Shown one piece after another: positions 25,975 to 33,560 of a DNA stretch of 56,486 nt (position 1 is the stretch's first letter; the number at the start of each line of letters is the position of its first letter). Origin of the DNA: Paenibacillus maysiensis (lineage in GTDB: Bacteria; Bacillota; Bacilli; Paenibacillales; Paenibacillaceae); the NCBI RefSeq assembly GCF_000520815.1, contig NZ_ASRY01000208.1:1-56486 (forward strand), given 5' to 3'. Below the pieces are notes generated by a model that searched no databases, was not told the DNA's origin, and saw only the letters and a program-made list of their open reading frames with translations. A program made the translations under genes and the position numbers.

Positions 25975-26469
25975 ATGGAATGGGCCATGAGCATGATTAC
26001 ACATTACGGGTACATTGCTATTTTTGCACTTCTTGCTCTCGGGATTATCGGCCTTCCGGTTCCAGATGAAATTATTATGATCTTTGTCGGCTATCTGTCC
26101 TCCATCATGGTACTGAATTATTCAATGTCTGTGCTGGTCAGCTTTATCGGGGCGATGACAGGTATGATGATCAGCTACACGCTCGGCAAAAAGCTGGGAC
26201 AGCCGTTAGTGGATAAGCACGGCAAGTGGGTCGGGCTGACACCGAAGCGGTTTGCAAGGGTGAAGGGGTGGTTTGCACGCTTCGGGCTGTGGACCATTCT
26301 GGTCGGTTATTTCATTCCGGGCGTCAGGCATGCGACAAGCTATTTGTCCGGGATTAGCGCAATGCCTGTTCGAAAATATATGCTGGTGGCAAGCGCAGGC
26401 TCTCTCGTATGGACCCTTATTTTTACTTCGATTGGTTATGTTACCGGAGCAAATATACACTTTCAATAA
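25975..26469 (+). CDS. DedA family membrane protein
   Basis: 164 residues. Features of DedA/VTT proteins: GLPVPDEIIMIFVGYLSS, the G-rich GAMTGMMISYTLGKKLG, and the conserved FARFGLWTILVGYFIPGVRH with the catalytically important Arg/Gly/Pro motif. DedA proteins act in undecaprenyl phosphate or phospholipid translocation and membrane homeostasis. ATG after AGGAGGTGG, 21 bases from pssA; part of the regulator-kinase-pssA operon. Confidence 0.9.
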   Translation: MEWAMSMITHYGYIAIFALLALGIIGLPVPDEIIMIFVGYLSSIMVLNYSMSVLVSFIGAMTGMMISYTLGKKLGQPLVDKHGKWVGLTPKRFARVKGWFARFGLWTILVGYFIPGVRHATSYLSGISAMPVRKYMLVASAGSLVWTLIFTSIGYVTGANIHFQ

Positions 26470-26555
26470 GGTTACACCAAAAGTAATGTAGCATTTTTCA
26501 TGAATTCCGCCGATAATATAATAAAGAAACTGTACAACCAGTGAGGGGATCTGTA

Positions 26556-26972
26556 GTGAACGCTTTTATGAAGCATATTGAAAAATTACCTGGTTTTCTG
26601 CAAATGATCTTGAATATCTCGTTGTTTCTGGTCGGACTGATTTTAAGCTTCTTGCTGCTGAAAGAAACATGGTCCATCTTTTCCTATGTTTTTTTGTATA
26701 CAGAGGCCGACAAAAATTACTATGAATTCACGGAAGAGTTGCTTGTGTTCTTCTTGTATTTTGAATTCATTGCATTAATAGTTAAGTACTTTAAAACCAA
26801 TTTTCATTTTCCATTACGTTATTTCATCTATATTGGGATCACGGCCGTCATCAGGCTCATTATTGTAGATCATGATGATGCTAAAAATACATTCTGGTGG
26901 TCTATTGCTATCCTAGTCATGGTAGGTTCTCTATTGATCGCTAACAGTAAATTGTTAAAAAGAGAAAGTTGA
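26556..26972 (+). CDS. PsiE-family membrane protein
   Basis: 138 residues from the GTG at 26556, chosen because AGGGGAT lies 8 bases before it; the frame is open from 26541. Four membrane helices, with FFLYFEFIALIVKYFKTNFH and YFIYIGITAVIRLIIVDHDD diagnostic of PsiE (phosphate-starvation-inducible E). Function poorly known. A short gap after dedA may contain its own promoter; same direction as the membrane-gene group. Confidence 0.88.
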   Translation: MNAFMKHIEKLPGFLQMILNISLFLVGLILSFLLLKETWSIFSYVFLYTEADKNYYEFTEELLVFFLYFEFIALIVKYFKTNFHFPLRYFIYIGITAVIRLIIVDHDDAKNTFWWSIAILVMVGSLLIANSKLLKRES

Positions 26973-27027
26973 TGCTGGGGAAGATTGCAAGGTTGACAGA
27001 CAAGTGGGAGAGAGGGAATAAAGACGA

Positions 27028-28035
27028 ATGGTAAGAAACTGGATGAATCATGCGGGCGTCAGGCGGATAGCCGTCCTTGCGATAATCGTTTTGCTGTTGT
27101 TTATGTTAAGAAGCATGATGAATATTATGTTGTTAACACTGCTGCTTACGATCCTGATTGGGAGTATATATAACGGAGTGAATAAGCTGGTCAAGCGGTT
27201 CGCCAATGTGCCGTCAATGATCGTGCTGCTTCTGGTGTATGGGCTGCTAATCCTGATTATGGTGTGGGGCGTTTACCGAATGGTGCCGCTAATCATTGTA
27301 CAGGTCAAGCAGGTGTATCTCATGATTCAGCAAGCGTATATGTATCCTGATCGTAATCAATGGAACGAAACGATTATCGAATTTATGGACACGCTGAATG
27401 TTCAGCGGCTGTTTGAGCCGGGCTTGAATGCAGTGATGAAGGTCAGTCAATTGGGAACACAACTGCTGGTTTCGATTATTTTGAGCTTATTCTTCCTGAT
27501 GGAAAAATCCTATATTACACGCTTTACAGCAACGTTTGTAGATAGCAAGCTGGGCTGGTTTTTCAAGGAAGTGGGCCATTTTGGTCGTATGTTCCTGGAC
27601 ACGTTCGGGAAGGTGCTGGAGGCTCAACTGCTGATTTCACTGATTAACTGTATATTGACTACGATTGCGCTCTGGATTATGGGCTTTCCTAATCTGCTGG
27701 GTCTTGCGCTCATCATATTCGTGCTGGGATTGGTCCCAGTGGCAGGTGTGTTTATCTCGCTGGCGCCGCTCGGTCTGATTGCTTTCAGTGTCGGCGGCAT
27801 TCAATATGTCATTTACTTGGTTATTCTGATTGTAGTTATACATGCGATTGAAGCCTATTTCCTGAATCCGAAGCTGATGTCTTCCAAAACCAATTTACCG
27901 ATATTCTTTACCTTTGTCGTATTGATTTTCTCTGAACATCTGATTGGAATTTGGGGCTTGATTGTAGGTATTCCGCTGTTTGTTTTCTTCCTCGATCTGA
28001 TTGGGGTAAAACGCAAGGCAGAGAAGGATACCTAA
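27028..28035 (+). CDS. AI-2E family transporter-like membrane protein
   Basis: 335 residues with eight or so membrane helices. Family motifs: the N-terminal hydrophobic pair, a central soluble segment with RLFEPGLNAVMKVSQLG, and C-terminal GFPNLLGLALIIFVLGLVPV plus AIEAYFLNPKLMSSKTNLP. Despite the family name, few members are proven to move autoinducer-2; others exchange ions. 55 bases after psiE; followed by a terminator. Confidence 0.88.
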   Translation: MVRNWMNHAGVRRIAVLAIIVLLLFMLRSMMNIMLLTLLLTILIGSIYNGVNKLVKRFANVPSMIVLLLVYGLLILIMVWGVYRMVPLIIVQVKQVYLMIQQAYMYPDRNQWNETIIEFMDTLNVQRLFEPGLNAVMKVSQLGTQLLVSIILSLFFLMEKSYITRFTATFVDSKLGWFFKEVGHFGRMFLDTFGKVLEAQLLISLINCILTTIALWIMGFPNLLGLALIIFVLGLVPVAGVFISLAPLGLIAFSVGGIQYVIYLVILIVVIHAIEAYFLNPKLMSSKTNLPIFFTFVVLIFSEHLIGIWGLIVGIPLFVFFLDLIGVKRKAEKDT

Positions 28036-28084
28036 CTCAGCGCCACAGATTCTAACCTTGTATAGTTACGATCCATAAATAACG

Positions 28085-28113
28085 AATGCCTGCGAAGCCG
28101 CAGGCATTTTTTT
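28085..28113 (+). terminator. Terminator after the AI-2E family gene
   Basis: AATGCCTGCG-AAGC-CGCAGGCATT followed by a T-run. Confidence 0.9.
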
Positions 28114-28149
28114 ATTTCCCTTTATTTACAGGAAGGGTTGCGCTCATCA

Positions 28150-28305
28150 TCAATCAGGAGGTGTCCAACGGGACGCTTTGCTATCCTGCGGATAGCGAAT
28201 ACCGTCAGGGTAGCTAATCAACTCGATGATGGTTCCCCAGGGCGATCTTCCGTACACAAACTGGTTACGTGCCCCTGCCTCAATGCTGGCCCTCACACAT
28301 TTTTT
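28150..28305 (-). pseudogene. C-terminal remnant of a VOC (glyoxalase/bleomycin resistance) protein gene
   Basis: The minus-strand frame reads IEAGARNQFVYGRSPWGT, then IIELISYPDGIRYP, the characteristic last beta strands of VOC domain proteins including the metal-site glutamate (IIEL). It is complete at the C-terminus (stop at 28150) but homology ends at about 28305; the rest of the domain is missing. The FMN reductase promoter sits at the break. Confidence 0.65.
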
Positions 28306-28311
28306 AATTTC

Positions 28312-28340
28312 TTGGTTATCTGTAGTACACTGAGTATAAA
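28312..28340 (+). promoter_or_regulatory. Sigma A promoter of the FMN reductase gene
   Basis: TTGGTT (28312-28317), 17-base spacer, TATAAA (28335-28340); start point near 28347. Confidence 0.65.
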
Positions 28341-28368
28341 AGATATGATCAAGTTGAAAAGAAATGGG

Positions 28369-28929
28369 ATGATATTGGTGGACCAGAAAATCAAGGTATT
28401 GGCTATATCGGGGAGCCTTCGTCAAAAGTCCTCCAATACAGCATTATTGAAGGCTACCATCGGGTTAGCGCCGGAGAATATGATGTTCACGATCTATAAC
28501 GGATTGGGTGAGCTTCCTCATTTTAATCCTGACCTGGATGTAGATGACGGGCCAGCTTCCGTAAAGGAGCTACGGGAACAACTGAAAGAAGCGGATGGGG
28601 TATTGATCTGTACGCCAGAATATGGGAATGGTGTTCCAGGTACTTTGAAAAATGCATTGGATTGGATCGTTTCTTCGGGCGAATTTGTAAATAAACCTAC
28701 AGCAGTTATTAGCGCGTCGCCCTCTCCTATGGGTGGGAATCTGGCACATGCCTCTTTGTTGCTCACATTGCAAATGATCAATGCAGAGATTGTGGAAAAA
28801 GGAAAGGTCATTATTCCGCATATCACATTGAAGCTAAATCAGGAAGGTGAAATTACAAACCTTGAAACGAGGCAGGAACTGTTAGCATCGCTTCAAGGGC
28901 TTGAGCAAGCCTGTTCGAGACAGGTGTAA
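28369..28929 (+). CDS. NADPH-dependent FMN reductase family protein
   Basis: 186 residues from the ATG at 28369, about 22 bases after the inferred transcription start; an ATG at 28345 would lie at the start point itself. Flavodoxin-like fold with the FMN phosphate loop in LAISGSLRQKSSNTALL and the CTPEYGNGVPGTLKNALDW signature of YieF/AzoB-type reductases, then SASPSPMGGNLAHASL. It reduces quinones, chromate or azo compounds through FMN in known relatives. The ribosome site is poor. The longer open frame (from 28138) overlaps a VOC remnant and is not coding there. Confidence 0.88.
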   Translation: MILVDQKIKVLAISGSLRQKSSNTALLKATIGLAPENMMFTIYNGLGELPHFNPDLDVDDGPASVKELREQLKEADGVLICTPEYGNGVPGTLKNALDWIVSSGEFVNKPTAVISASPSPMGGNLAHASLLLTLQMINAEIVEKGKVIIPHITLKLNQEGEITNLETRQELLASLQGLEQACSRQV

Positions 28930-28936
28930 AAGCTGT

Positions 28937-29002
28937 TAAAAGAAAAGCAGCGGCAGTCGGAGATTTTATTTTCATCTCCGTAGCTGCTGCTGCCCTTTTA
29001 AC
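28937..29002. terminator. Long hairpin between convergent FMN reductase and panE
   Basis: TTAAAAG...GCAGCGGCAG-TCGGAGAT pairs with ATCTCCG-TAGCTGCTGC...CTTTTAA, loop TTTATTTTC. Strong stem of more than 20 pairs with mismatches. T-runs are short (CTTTTAA / CTTTTCTTTTAA), so termination is likely but not textbook. Confidence 0.6.
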
Positions 29003-29021
29003 TGACTTTAAAGTTCGAATT

Positions 29022-29948
29022 TTAGAAGGTGTCCAATAAGCTCTCATATACCTTTAATCGGGCATATACCGTTTCAAGTACGGGATAGACGGCATTACTG
29101 GCAGAAGCCAATGCAAGAAGTGAACCATGCAGGTGACTGGCTTCAATCGGAAGCTTTTTATACATATCACGTTGCATGGATGACATCATCTCTGGTTGAA
29201 AGGACTCCATCGTTTTCAGTGTATGAGCTTCCATCTCTGAATCAATCGGCATTCCTGCGTTGCGAGCAAGTGTGACAATCTCATGCAGCAACTTTTCGTA
29301 TATAGCACGTGACTCTGCCGTGGCAAGTATAGTCCCAACCGAGGCATCCATCAGTGTTGTAATTCCACTCAAGCTGGCAATAAGTATATATTTCTGCCAA
29401 ACTTCACGCTGGATATCCTGACTTCGTGTCACTGTGAAGCCTGCATGATCGAGATGATTAAGCAGTATTTGTGTACGCTCTGATTGCACTCCGTTCCACT
29501 CACCGAAGACGATACGGTGGAATGGACTTGTCTGAACGACAGAGCCATCATGATCTAGCGTAGTTTCGATATAACATAATCCGCCCAGCACTTTTTCCGG
29601 ACCGAATTGCTTGCGTAAAGAGTCAAAATGTTCATAACCGTTAAGTAACGGAAGAATCATGGTATGATCACCGATATAGGGCTCAAGATCGAATTGCAAT
29701 TGGGGCAGATGATACGCTTTGACTGAAATGATAATACAGTCGAACGGACCGGCAGCTTCACCATATGTAATAGCGTGGATTGGCGTCTGGAAATCCCCAT
29801 GAACACTTTTAACAATCAGACCGTTCTCTTTCAACTGAGATTTTTTGGAAGGACGTACGAAGAAGGTCACGTCTTCTCCTTTTTGAACAAGACGTCCCCC
29901 GAAGTAGCCTCCAATGGCCCCTGCACCTACAATCAAAAATCGCATCAT
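29022..29948 (-). CDS. panE: 2-dehydropantoate 2-reductase
   Basis: 308 residues. N-terminal Rossmann motif GAGAIGGYFGGRL (NADPH), then the PanE/ApbA core: LLNGYEHFDSLRKQFGPEKV with the Asn and Lys of the active site region, and C-terminal helical domain (GITTLMDASVGTILA). It reduces ketopantoate to pantoate in coenzyme A synthesis. The ATG overlaps the panB stop (ATGA), so it is coupled to panB. A functional alternative within the family is a generic ketoacid reductase, but the panB pairing supports PanE. Confidence 0.93.
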   Translation of the reverse strand: MMRFLIVGAGAIGGYFGGRLVQKGEDVTFFVRPSKKSQLKENGLIVKSVHGDFQTPIHAITYGEAAGPFDCIIISVKAYHLPQLQFDLEPYIGDHTMILPLLNGYEHFDSLRKQFGPEKVLGGLCYIETTLDHDGSVVQTSPFHRIVFGEWNGVQSERTQILLNHLDHAGFTVTRSQDIQREVWQKYILIASLSGITTLMDASVGTILATAESRAIYEKLLHEIVTLARNAGMPIDSEMEAHTLKTMESFQPEMMSSMQRDMYKKLPIEASHLHGSLLALASASNAVYPVLETVYARLKVYESLLDTF

Positions 29949-30817
29949 ATGATCCCTGCCTTTACCTTTGTATTCCCGTACAACTGCTCTACGACGTTCT
30001 CATCTGCCTTGAAAACATGCTCTTCGCCCGGAAAAGAACGATCCTTCACTTCCTCGACATATTGCCCGATGCTGTTGCGGATCAGAGTACCTATATCCGA
30101 ATACGTTTTTACGAACTTTTTCTCACGATAAGGAGAGGAGTATTGCAGCATGTCATGGTAGACTAAAACCTGGCCATCACAGTATCTTCCGGCACCGATA
30201 CCAATAACCGGAATAGATATCTCCTTGGTAATGGTCTCCGCTACTTCCTCTGTCACTAGTTCCAGCACGATGGCAAAAGCCCCCGCTCGCTCCAGTGCCC
30301 GGGCATCATTTAGAAGGCGCTCAGCGCCATGTGAGTTTTTACCTTGAATGAAGTAGCCGCCGATTTGATGCACAGACTGTGGTGTAAGTCCAATATGCCC
30401 CAGGAGCGGAACGCCGGATTGAACAATTCGCTTCACGGTGTCGCAAATCTCCATTCCCCCTTCTAGTTTCACGGCATGGGCATGTCCCTCTTGCATGAGT
30501 CTGCGTACATTAGTAAGGGCTTCCTCACTACTCCCGTGGTACGTCATAAATGGCATATCCGCGACAATAAAGGTATGTTCTGCTCCGCGCACGACCGACC
30601 GTGTATGATAGACCATATCGTCCATAGTGACAGGCAGTGTCGAATTATAATTAGATAGCACATTACCTACGGAATCACCAACAAGGATGATATCGATCCC
30701 GGCTTCCTCAGCCAAACGAGCAGATGGATAGTCATACGCCGTGATCATACTTATAGGTAAACCTGCTTGTTTCATTTTCTTCAATTGCAAAATATTAAGT
30801 GCTTTCGAGGTTGCCAT
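29945..30817 (-). CDS. panB: 3-methyl-2-oxobutanoate hydroxymethyltransferase
   Basis: 290 residues from the ATG at 30817; a TTG at 30829 with AGGA 6 bases before it is an equal candidate. PanB signature: MITAYDYPSARLAEEAGIDI, LVGDSVGNV, VADMPFMTYHGS, KLEGG and GHIGLTPQSVH. It transfers a hydroxymethyl group from methylene-THF to 2-oxoisovalerate, giving ketopantoate. First gene of panB-panE; panC and panD are not in the window. A small leader ORF and a terminator precede it, suggesting attenuation. Confidence 0.96.
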   Translation of the reverse strand: MATSKALNILQLKKMKQAGLPISMITAYDYPSARLAEEAGIDIILVGDSVGNVLSNYNSTLPVTMDDMVYHTRSVVRGAEHTFIVADMPFMTYHGSSEEALTNVRRLMQEGHAHAVKLEGGMEICDTVKRIVQSGVPLLGHIGLTPQSVHQIGGYFIQGKNSHGAERLLNDARALERAGAFAIVLELVTEEVAETITKEISIPVIGIGAGRYCDGQVLVYHDMLQYSSPYREKKFVKTYSDIGTLIRNSIGQYVEEVKDRSFPGEEHVFKADENVVEQLYGNTKVKAGII

Positions 30818-30856
30818 GGTTGCATTCAAATCCTTTCCTACCTTTATTTTAGATCA

Positions 30857-30891
30857 CAAAAAAAACCTTTCAGCACATCGCTGAAAAGGTC
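30857..30891 (-). terminator. Terminator/attenuator in the panB leader
   Basis: On the minus strand ACCTTTTCAGC-GATGT-GCTGAAAGGT is followed by eight T and lies about 40 bases upstream of panB. With a promoter and leader ORF upstream of it, most transcripts should stop here unless the hairpin is prevented from forming. Confidence 0.8.
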
Positions 30892-30909
30892 CGAAAGGCA
30901 AAAAAAGAG

Positions 30910-30963
30910 TCAATTTGCGACCGTTCTTTTGTCTCGGTCCTTGCGGGTCAGAGCAAAATCCAA
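30910..30963 (-). CDS. Putative 17-residue leader peptide upstream of panB
   Basis: TTG start 6 bases after GGAGGTG (30976-30970); reading MDFALTRKDRDKRTVAN then stop. An in-frame ATG at 30978 would give 22 residues but overlaps the ribosome site. The ORF lies inside the leader between the promoter and the terminator. Rich in Arg/Lys/Asp rather than branched-chain codons, so a simple amino-acid attenuation logic is not obvious. Confidence 0.45.
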   Translation of the reverse strand: MDFALTRKDRDKRTVAN

Positions 30964-31053
30964 CGAATTCACCTCCATAGGCTCACACATCTACATATTG
31001 AATTACACTAAACCAGAGTACCGTTCGATTTTTTCGATACAGCCTCTCACGGA

Positions 31054-31082
31054 ATTATACCAAAATATAGGGTTCTTGCATA
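31054..31082 (-). promoter_or_regulatory. Promoter of the panB leader transcript
   Basis: On the minus strand TATGCA (31082-31077), 17-base spacer, extended -10 TGG-TATAAT (31059-31054). Leader of roughly 230 bases to panB. Confidence 0.65.
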
Positions 31083-31094
31083 ACATTAAATCTT

Positions 31095-31162
31095 TAGGAC
31101 CCGCACGAGCTCACGGACCTGTCCACAGGGAGCCTTTGCTCAAGGTGACTACAGAGTCCTTT
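31095..31162. other. Cluster of three adjacent small hairpins in the panB/yjbR intergenic region
   Basis: In 68 bases: CCTG-TCCA-CAGG (31118-31129), GAGC-CTTT-GCTC (31130-31141) and AAGG-T-GACT-ACAG-AGTC-CTT (31142-31159), with AGGAC (31096-31100) able to close the set with GTCCT (31155-31159). High GC compared with its AT-rich flanks. It matches no riboswitch consensus I can recall. It lies upstream of both divergent promoters, so it may be a small RNA. Confidence 0.35.
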
Positions 31163-31216
31163 TGGCACAGATACCCTAATGTAGCATGGACGTGATGTAT
31201 TTGAAGAGCATGAAGG

Positions 31217-31225
31217 TGATATAAT
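31217..31225 (+). promoter_or_regulatory. Extended -10 promoter of the YjbR-family gene
   Basis: TGA-TATAAT with no clear -35; about 50 bases upstream of the start codon. Confidence 0.45.
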
Positions 31226-31277
31226 AGGGCACAAATAGATTCATAGGGCGATGACTAGAGTAGAGGAGAGAAGGCTA

Positions 31278-31649
31278 ATGTACGAGCAAATTGTAACGTA
31301 TGGTCTGAGCAAAAAAGAGGCTGTTAAGGATTATCCATTTGGTGCTGATCCGCTGGTGCTGAAAGTAGGGGGCAAGATGTTTGCTCTCCTGACCGAAAAG
31401 GACGGCGTTAGCCACGTATCTCTGAAATGTGATCCGGTCATTGCGGAAAACCTGCGTGAGCAAAACAAGGCGATTAAGCCGGGATATCATTTAAGTAAAA
31501 AGCATTGGAACACGGTAACGGTCGATTCTACCTTCCCATTAGAGGATTTGTATAGCATGATGGACCATTCGTATGAGCTGGTCTTCAAGAGCTTAACCAA
31601 AGCGCAACGTGAAGCGATTACGATGAGAATACGGGCAGCTGATCTGTGA
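31278..31649 (+). CDS. MmcQ/YjbR family DNA-binding-fold protein
   Basis: 123 residues from the ATG at 31278 (AGGAG 9 bases upstream; the frame is open from 31251). The MmcQ/YjbR (CyaY-like) fold is shown by YPFGADPLVLKVGGKMFALL, VSLKCDPVIAENLRE and the conserved PGYHLSKKHWNTVTVD. The family is widespread and of unknown molecular function, with a fold similar to type III secretion chaperones and frataxin. Single gene with its own promoter. Confidence 0.9.
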   Translation: MYEQIVTYGLSKKEAVKDYPFGADPLVLKVGGKMFALLTEKDGVSHVSLKCDPVIAENLREQNKAIKPGYHLSKKHWNTVTVDSTFPLEDLYSMMDHSYELVFKSLTKAQREAITMRIRAADL

Positions 31650-31776
31650 AAGGTGTGTTTGACGATGATTCCATTAGAATTTGTATGATGCTAATGGTAC
31701 TAGAACATTGTTAAAACCCTTCTCATACGCAATACAAAGTTAAGGACATACTTACTTAACATATTTATAGTTTTAC

Positions 31777-31820
31777 TTGACAGAAACCACAAATGGATAT
31801 ATTCTTAATTTAAAGATAGT
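31777..31820 (+). promoter_or_regulatory. Promoter and possible operator of mhqNO
   Basis: TTGACA (31777-31782), 17-base spacer, TATTCT (31800-31805). An imperfect 19-base dyad, TATTCTTAAT/TTAAAGATA, overlaps the -10 and start point, a plausible place for the MarR-type repressor encoded downstream. Confidence 0.6.
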
Positions 31821-31855
31821 TAATTTGAAAATAATATCAAGGAGTGGAACTGAAC

Positions 31856-32482
31856 ATGAGCGAACTTGTGAATATTATTCAAGAGAGAAGATCAGCTTCT
31901 AAATTTATTCCTGATGTTACAATAGATGCAAAAGAACTGGAAGAAATATTCCAGCTAGTGAAGTTTGCTCCATCGGCTTTTAATTTACAGCATGCGCATT
32001 ATATCGTGGTACAGGATACAGATATGAAACAAAGACTGCATGACGAGGCAAGTAAGCAGTATAAAATATTAACATCTTCGGCCGCAATTGTGGTGCTCGG
32101 GGATACAGAGGCTTATACAAAAGTAGCTGAATATAATGAAGGCTTTCTGAATCTGGGTATCCTGAGCAAACAGGAATATGACAGTACGGTGGAATCGGTA
32201 ACCCAGTTCTATCGCGAGCGTGGACCTGTCTTCCAAAGAGAAGAAGCGATCCGCAATGCTAGCCTGTCTGCCATGCAGCTCATGTTGATTGCCAAGGACA
32301 AAGGCTGGGACACTTGCCCGATGATCGGTTTTGACCCGGAGAAGGTACAGGAAGTATTGAATATTCCGGAAAATTTCGTGCCTGTGATGCTGATTACCTT
32401 GGGTAAAGAAGATGTATCAGGGCAGCGTGGGCGTGGATACCGCAAGCCAGTGGGCCAATTTGTCAGCTACAACGCATTTTGA
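31856..32482 (+). CDS. mhqN: Nitroreductase family protein, MhqN-like
   Basis: 208 residues from the ATG at 31856 (AAGGAG 11 bases upstream). Flavin nitroreductase motifs near the start (ERRSASKF) and APSAFNLQHAHY; NASLSAMQLMLIAKDKGWDT and CPMIGFDPE match B. subtilis MhqN (YdfN) closely. It probably reduces quinones or nitroaromatics using FMN and NAD(P)H. In an operon with an MhqO-like dioxygenase, 39 bases downstream. Confidence 0.88.
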   Translation: MSELVNIIQERRSASKFIPDVTIDAKELEEIFQLVKFAPSAFNLQHAHYIVVQDTDMKQRLHDEASKQYKILTSSAAIVVLGDTEAYTKVAEYNEGFLNLGILSKQEYDSTVESVTQFYRERGPVFQREEAIRNASLSAMQLMLIAKDKGWDTCPMIGFDPEKVQEVLNIPENFVPVMLITLGKEDVSGQRGRGYRKPVGQFVSYNAF

Positions 32483-32521
32483 AATTTATAATATGTGAGA
32501 CTATCCAAAGGAGTGATTAAC

Positions 32522-33466
32522 ATGTCATTGAAAACCGCAGGAATTCACCATATTACGTCCTTTGCAGCAGACCCGCAGGGCAATGTTGATTTTTACACAG
32601 GCGTGCTTGGGTTGAGATTGATTAAAAAGACGATTAATTTTGATGCTCCTGAAGTATATCATTTGTATTTTGGCAATGAAGGAGGCAGCCCGGGAACGAT
32701 CATTACCTTTTTTCCGGCTCCGGGTACACGCAAGGGCAAGCTCGGAGGCGGGCAGGTAGGAATTACAACGTATGTAGTGCCGCCGGGTACCCTGGATTAT
32801 TGGGAAAATCGCCTGCACAACTTGAAGGTATCCTTCACAAAATCAGCTCGTTTCGGCGAATCATTTATTCAGTTTCAGGATAATGAAGGCTTGCGTCTGG
32901 AACTGGTGGAGCGGGAAGAAGGCCCGACCAACACGTGGACGGCAGGCGGCGTACCAGCGGATAAAGCGATCAAGGGCTTTGGCGGCGCAGTGCTGTTCAG
33001 TGCTAATTCCAAGCATACGCAAGGTGTGCTGGAGAACGTTCTGGGTATGACTCCCATTGGTGAAGATGTGGGTTACATCCGTTATCAGGCGACTGGAGAT
33101 TTGGGCAACCTGATCGACATTCCAGTAAAAGATGTGCCGTGGGGTAACGGCGGCGCGGGTACAGTTCACCATATCGCCTGGCGTGCGCAGGATGATGCAG
33201 AACATCAGGTGTGGGACGAAACGGTTCGCCAGCATGGCTTTGGGACAAGCGGCATTGTGGATCGGCAATACTTCAATGCTGTATACTTCCGGGAGCAAGG
33301 TGGTATTTTGTTCGAGATTGCGACCGATCCACCCGGCTTTACCGTGGATGAGGAGCTGAACGAATTGGGGCACAAGCTGATGCTGCCAGAGTGGTTTGAG
33401 CCTCAGCGTTCCGTGATTGAGTCTAATCTGGTTCCCATTGAAGTTAGAGTATTGAAGCAGGATTAA
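32522..33466 (+). CDS. mhqO: Ring-cleaving dioxygenase, VOC family, MhqO-like
   Basis: 314 residues from the ATG at 32522 (AAGGAGTGA about 7 bases before it). Two glyoxalase/VOC halves: GIHHITSFAADPQGNVDFYT with metal ligand His near the start, then TVHHIAWRAQDDAEHQVW, with GGILFEIATDPPGFTVDE giving the glutamate ligand. Matches the MhqO/YdfO and LinE-type hydroquinone dioxygenases that remove quinone-type toxicants. Second gene of the mhq-like operon; a strong terminator follows. Confidence 0.9.
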   Translation: MSLKTAGIHHITSFAADPQGNVDFYTGVLGLRLIKKTINFDAPEVYHLYFGNEGGSPGTIITFFPAPGTRKGKLGGGQVGITTYVVPPGTLDYWENRLHNLKVSFTKSARFGESFIQFQDNEGLRLELVEREEGPTNTWTAGGVPADKAIKGFGGAVLFSANSKHTQGVLENVLGMTPIGEDVGYIRYQATGDLGNLIDIPVKDVPWGNGGAGTVHHIAWRAQDDAEHQVWDETVRQHGFGTSGIVDRQYFNAVYFREQGGILFEIATDPPGFTVDEELNELGHKLMLPEWFEPQRSVIESNLVPIEVRVLKQD

Positions 33467-33467
33467 C

Positions 33468-33515
33468 AAAAGGTCCAATTGCGGGGTGCTTCTACCGCAA
33501 TTGGACCTTTTGTTT
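33468..33515. terminator. Terminator between mhqO and the MarR gene
   Basis: AAAAGGTCCAATTGCGG pairs perfectly with CCGCAATTGGACCTTTT, loop GGTGCTTCTA; works on both strands. Confidence 0.95.
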
Positions 33516-33560
33516 TGGACTTTTTTCAGTGACATCTTGCTTTATGACATCTGTATGGGG

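Noticed and set aside
28138..28344. Extended N-terminus of the FMN reductase from an upstream start at 28138
   Set aside because: This part overlaps the VOC remnant on the other strand and precedes the promoter; the flavodoxin fold starts only after 28369.
30857..31082. T-box riboswitch upstream of panB
   Set aside because: The conserved T-box antiterminator sequence and specifier loop structure are not present.
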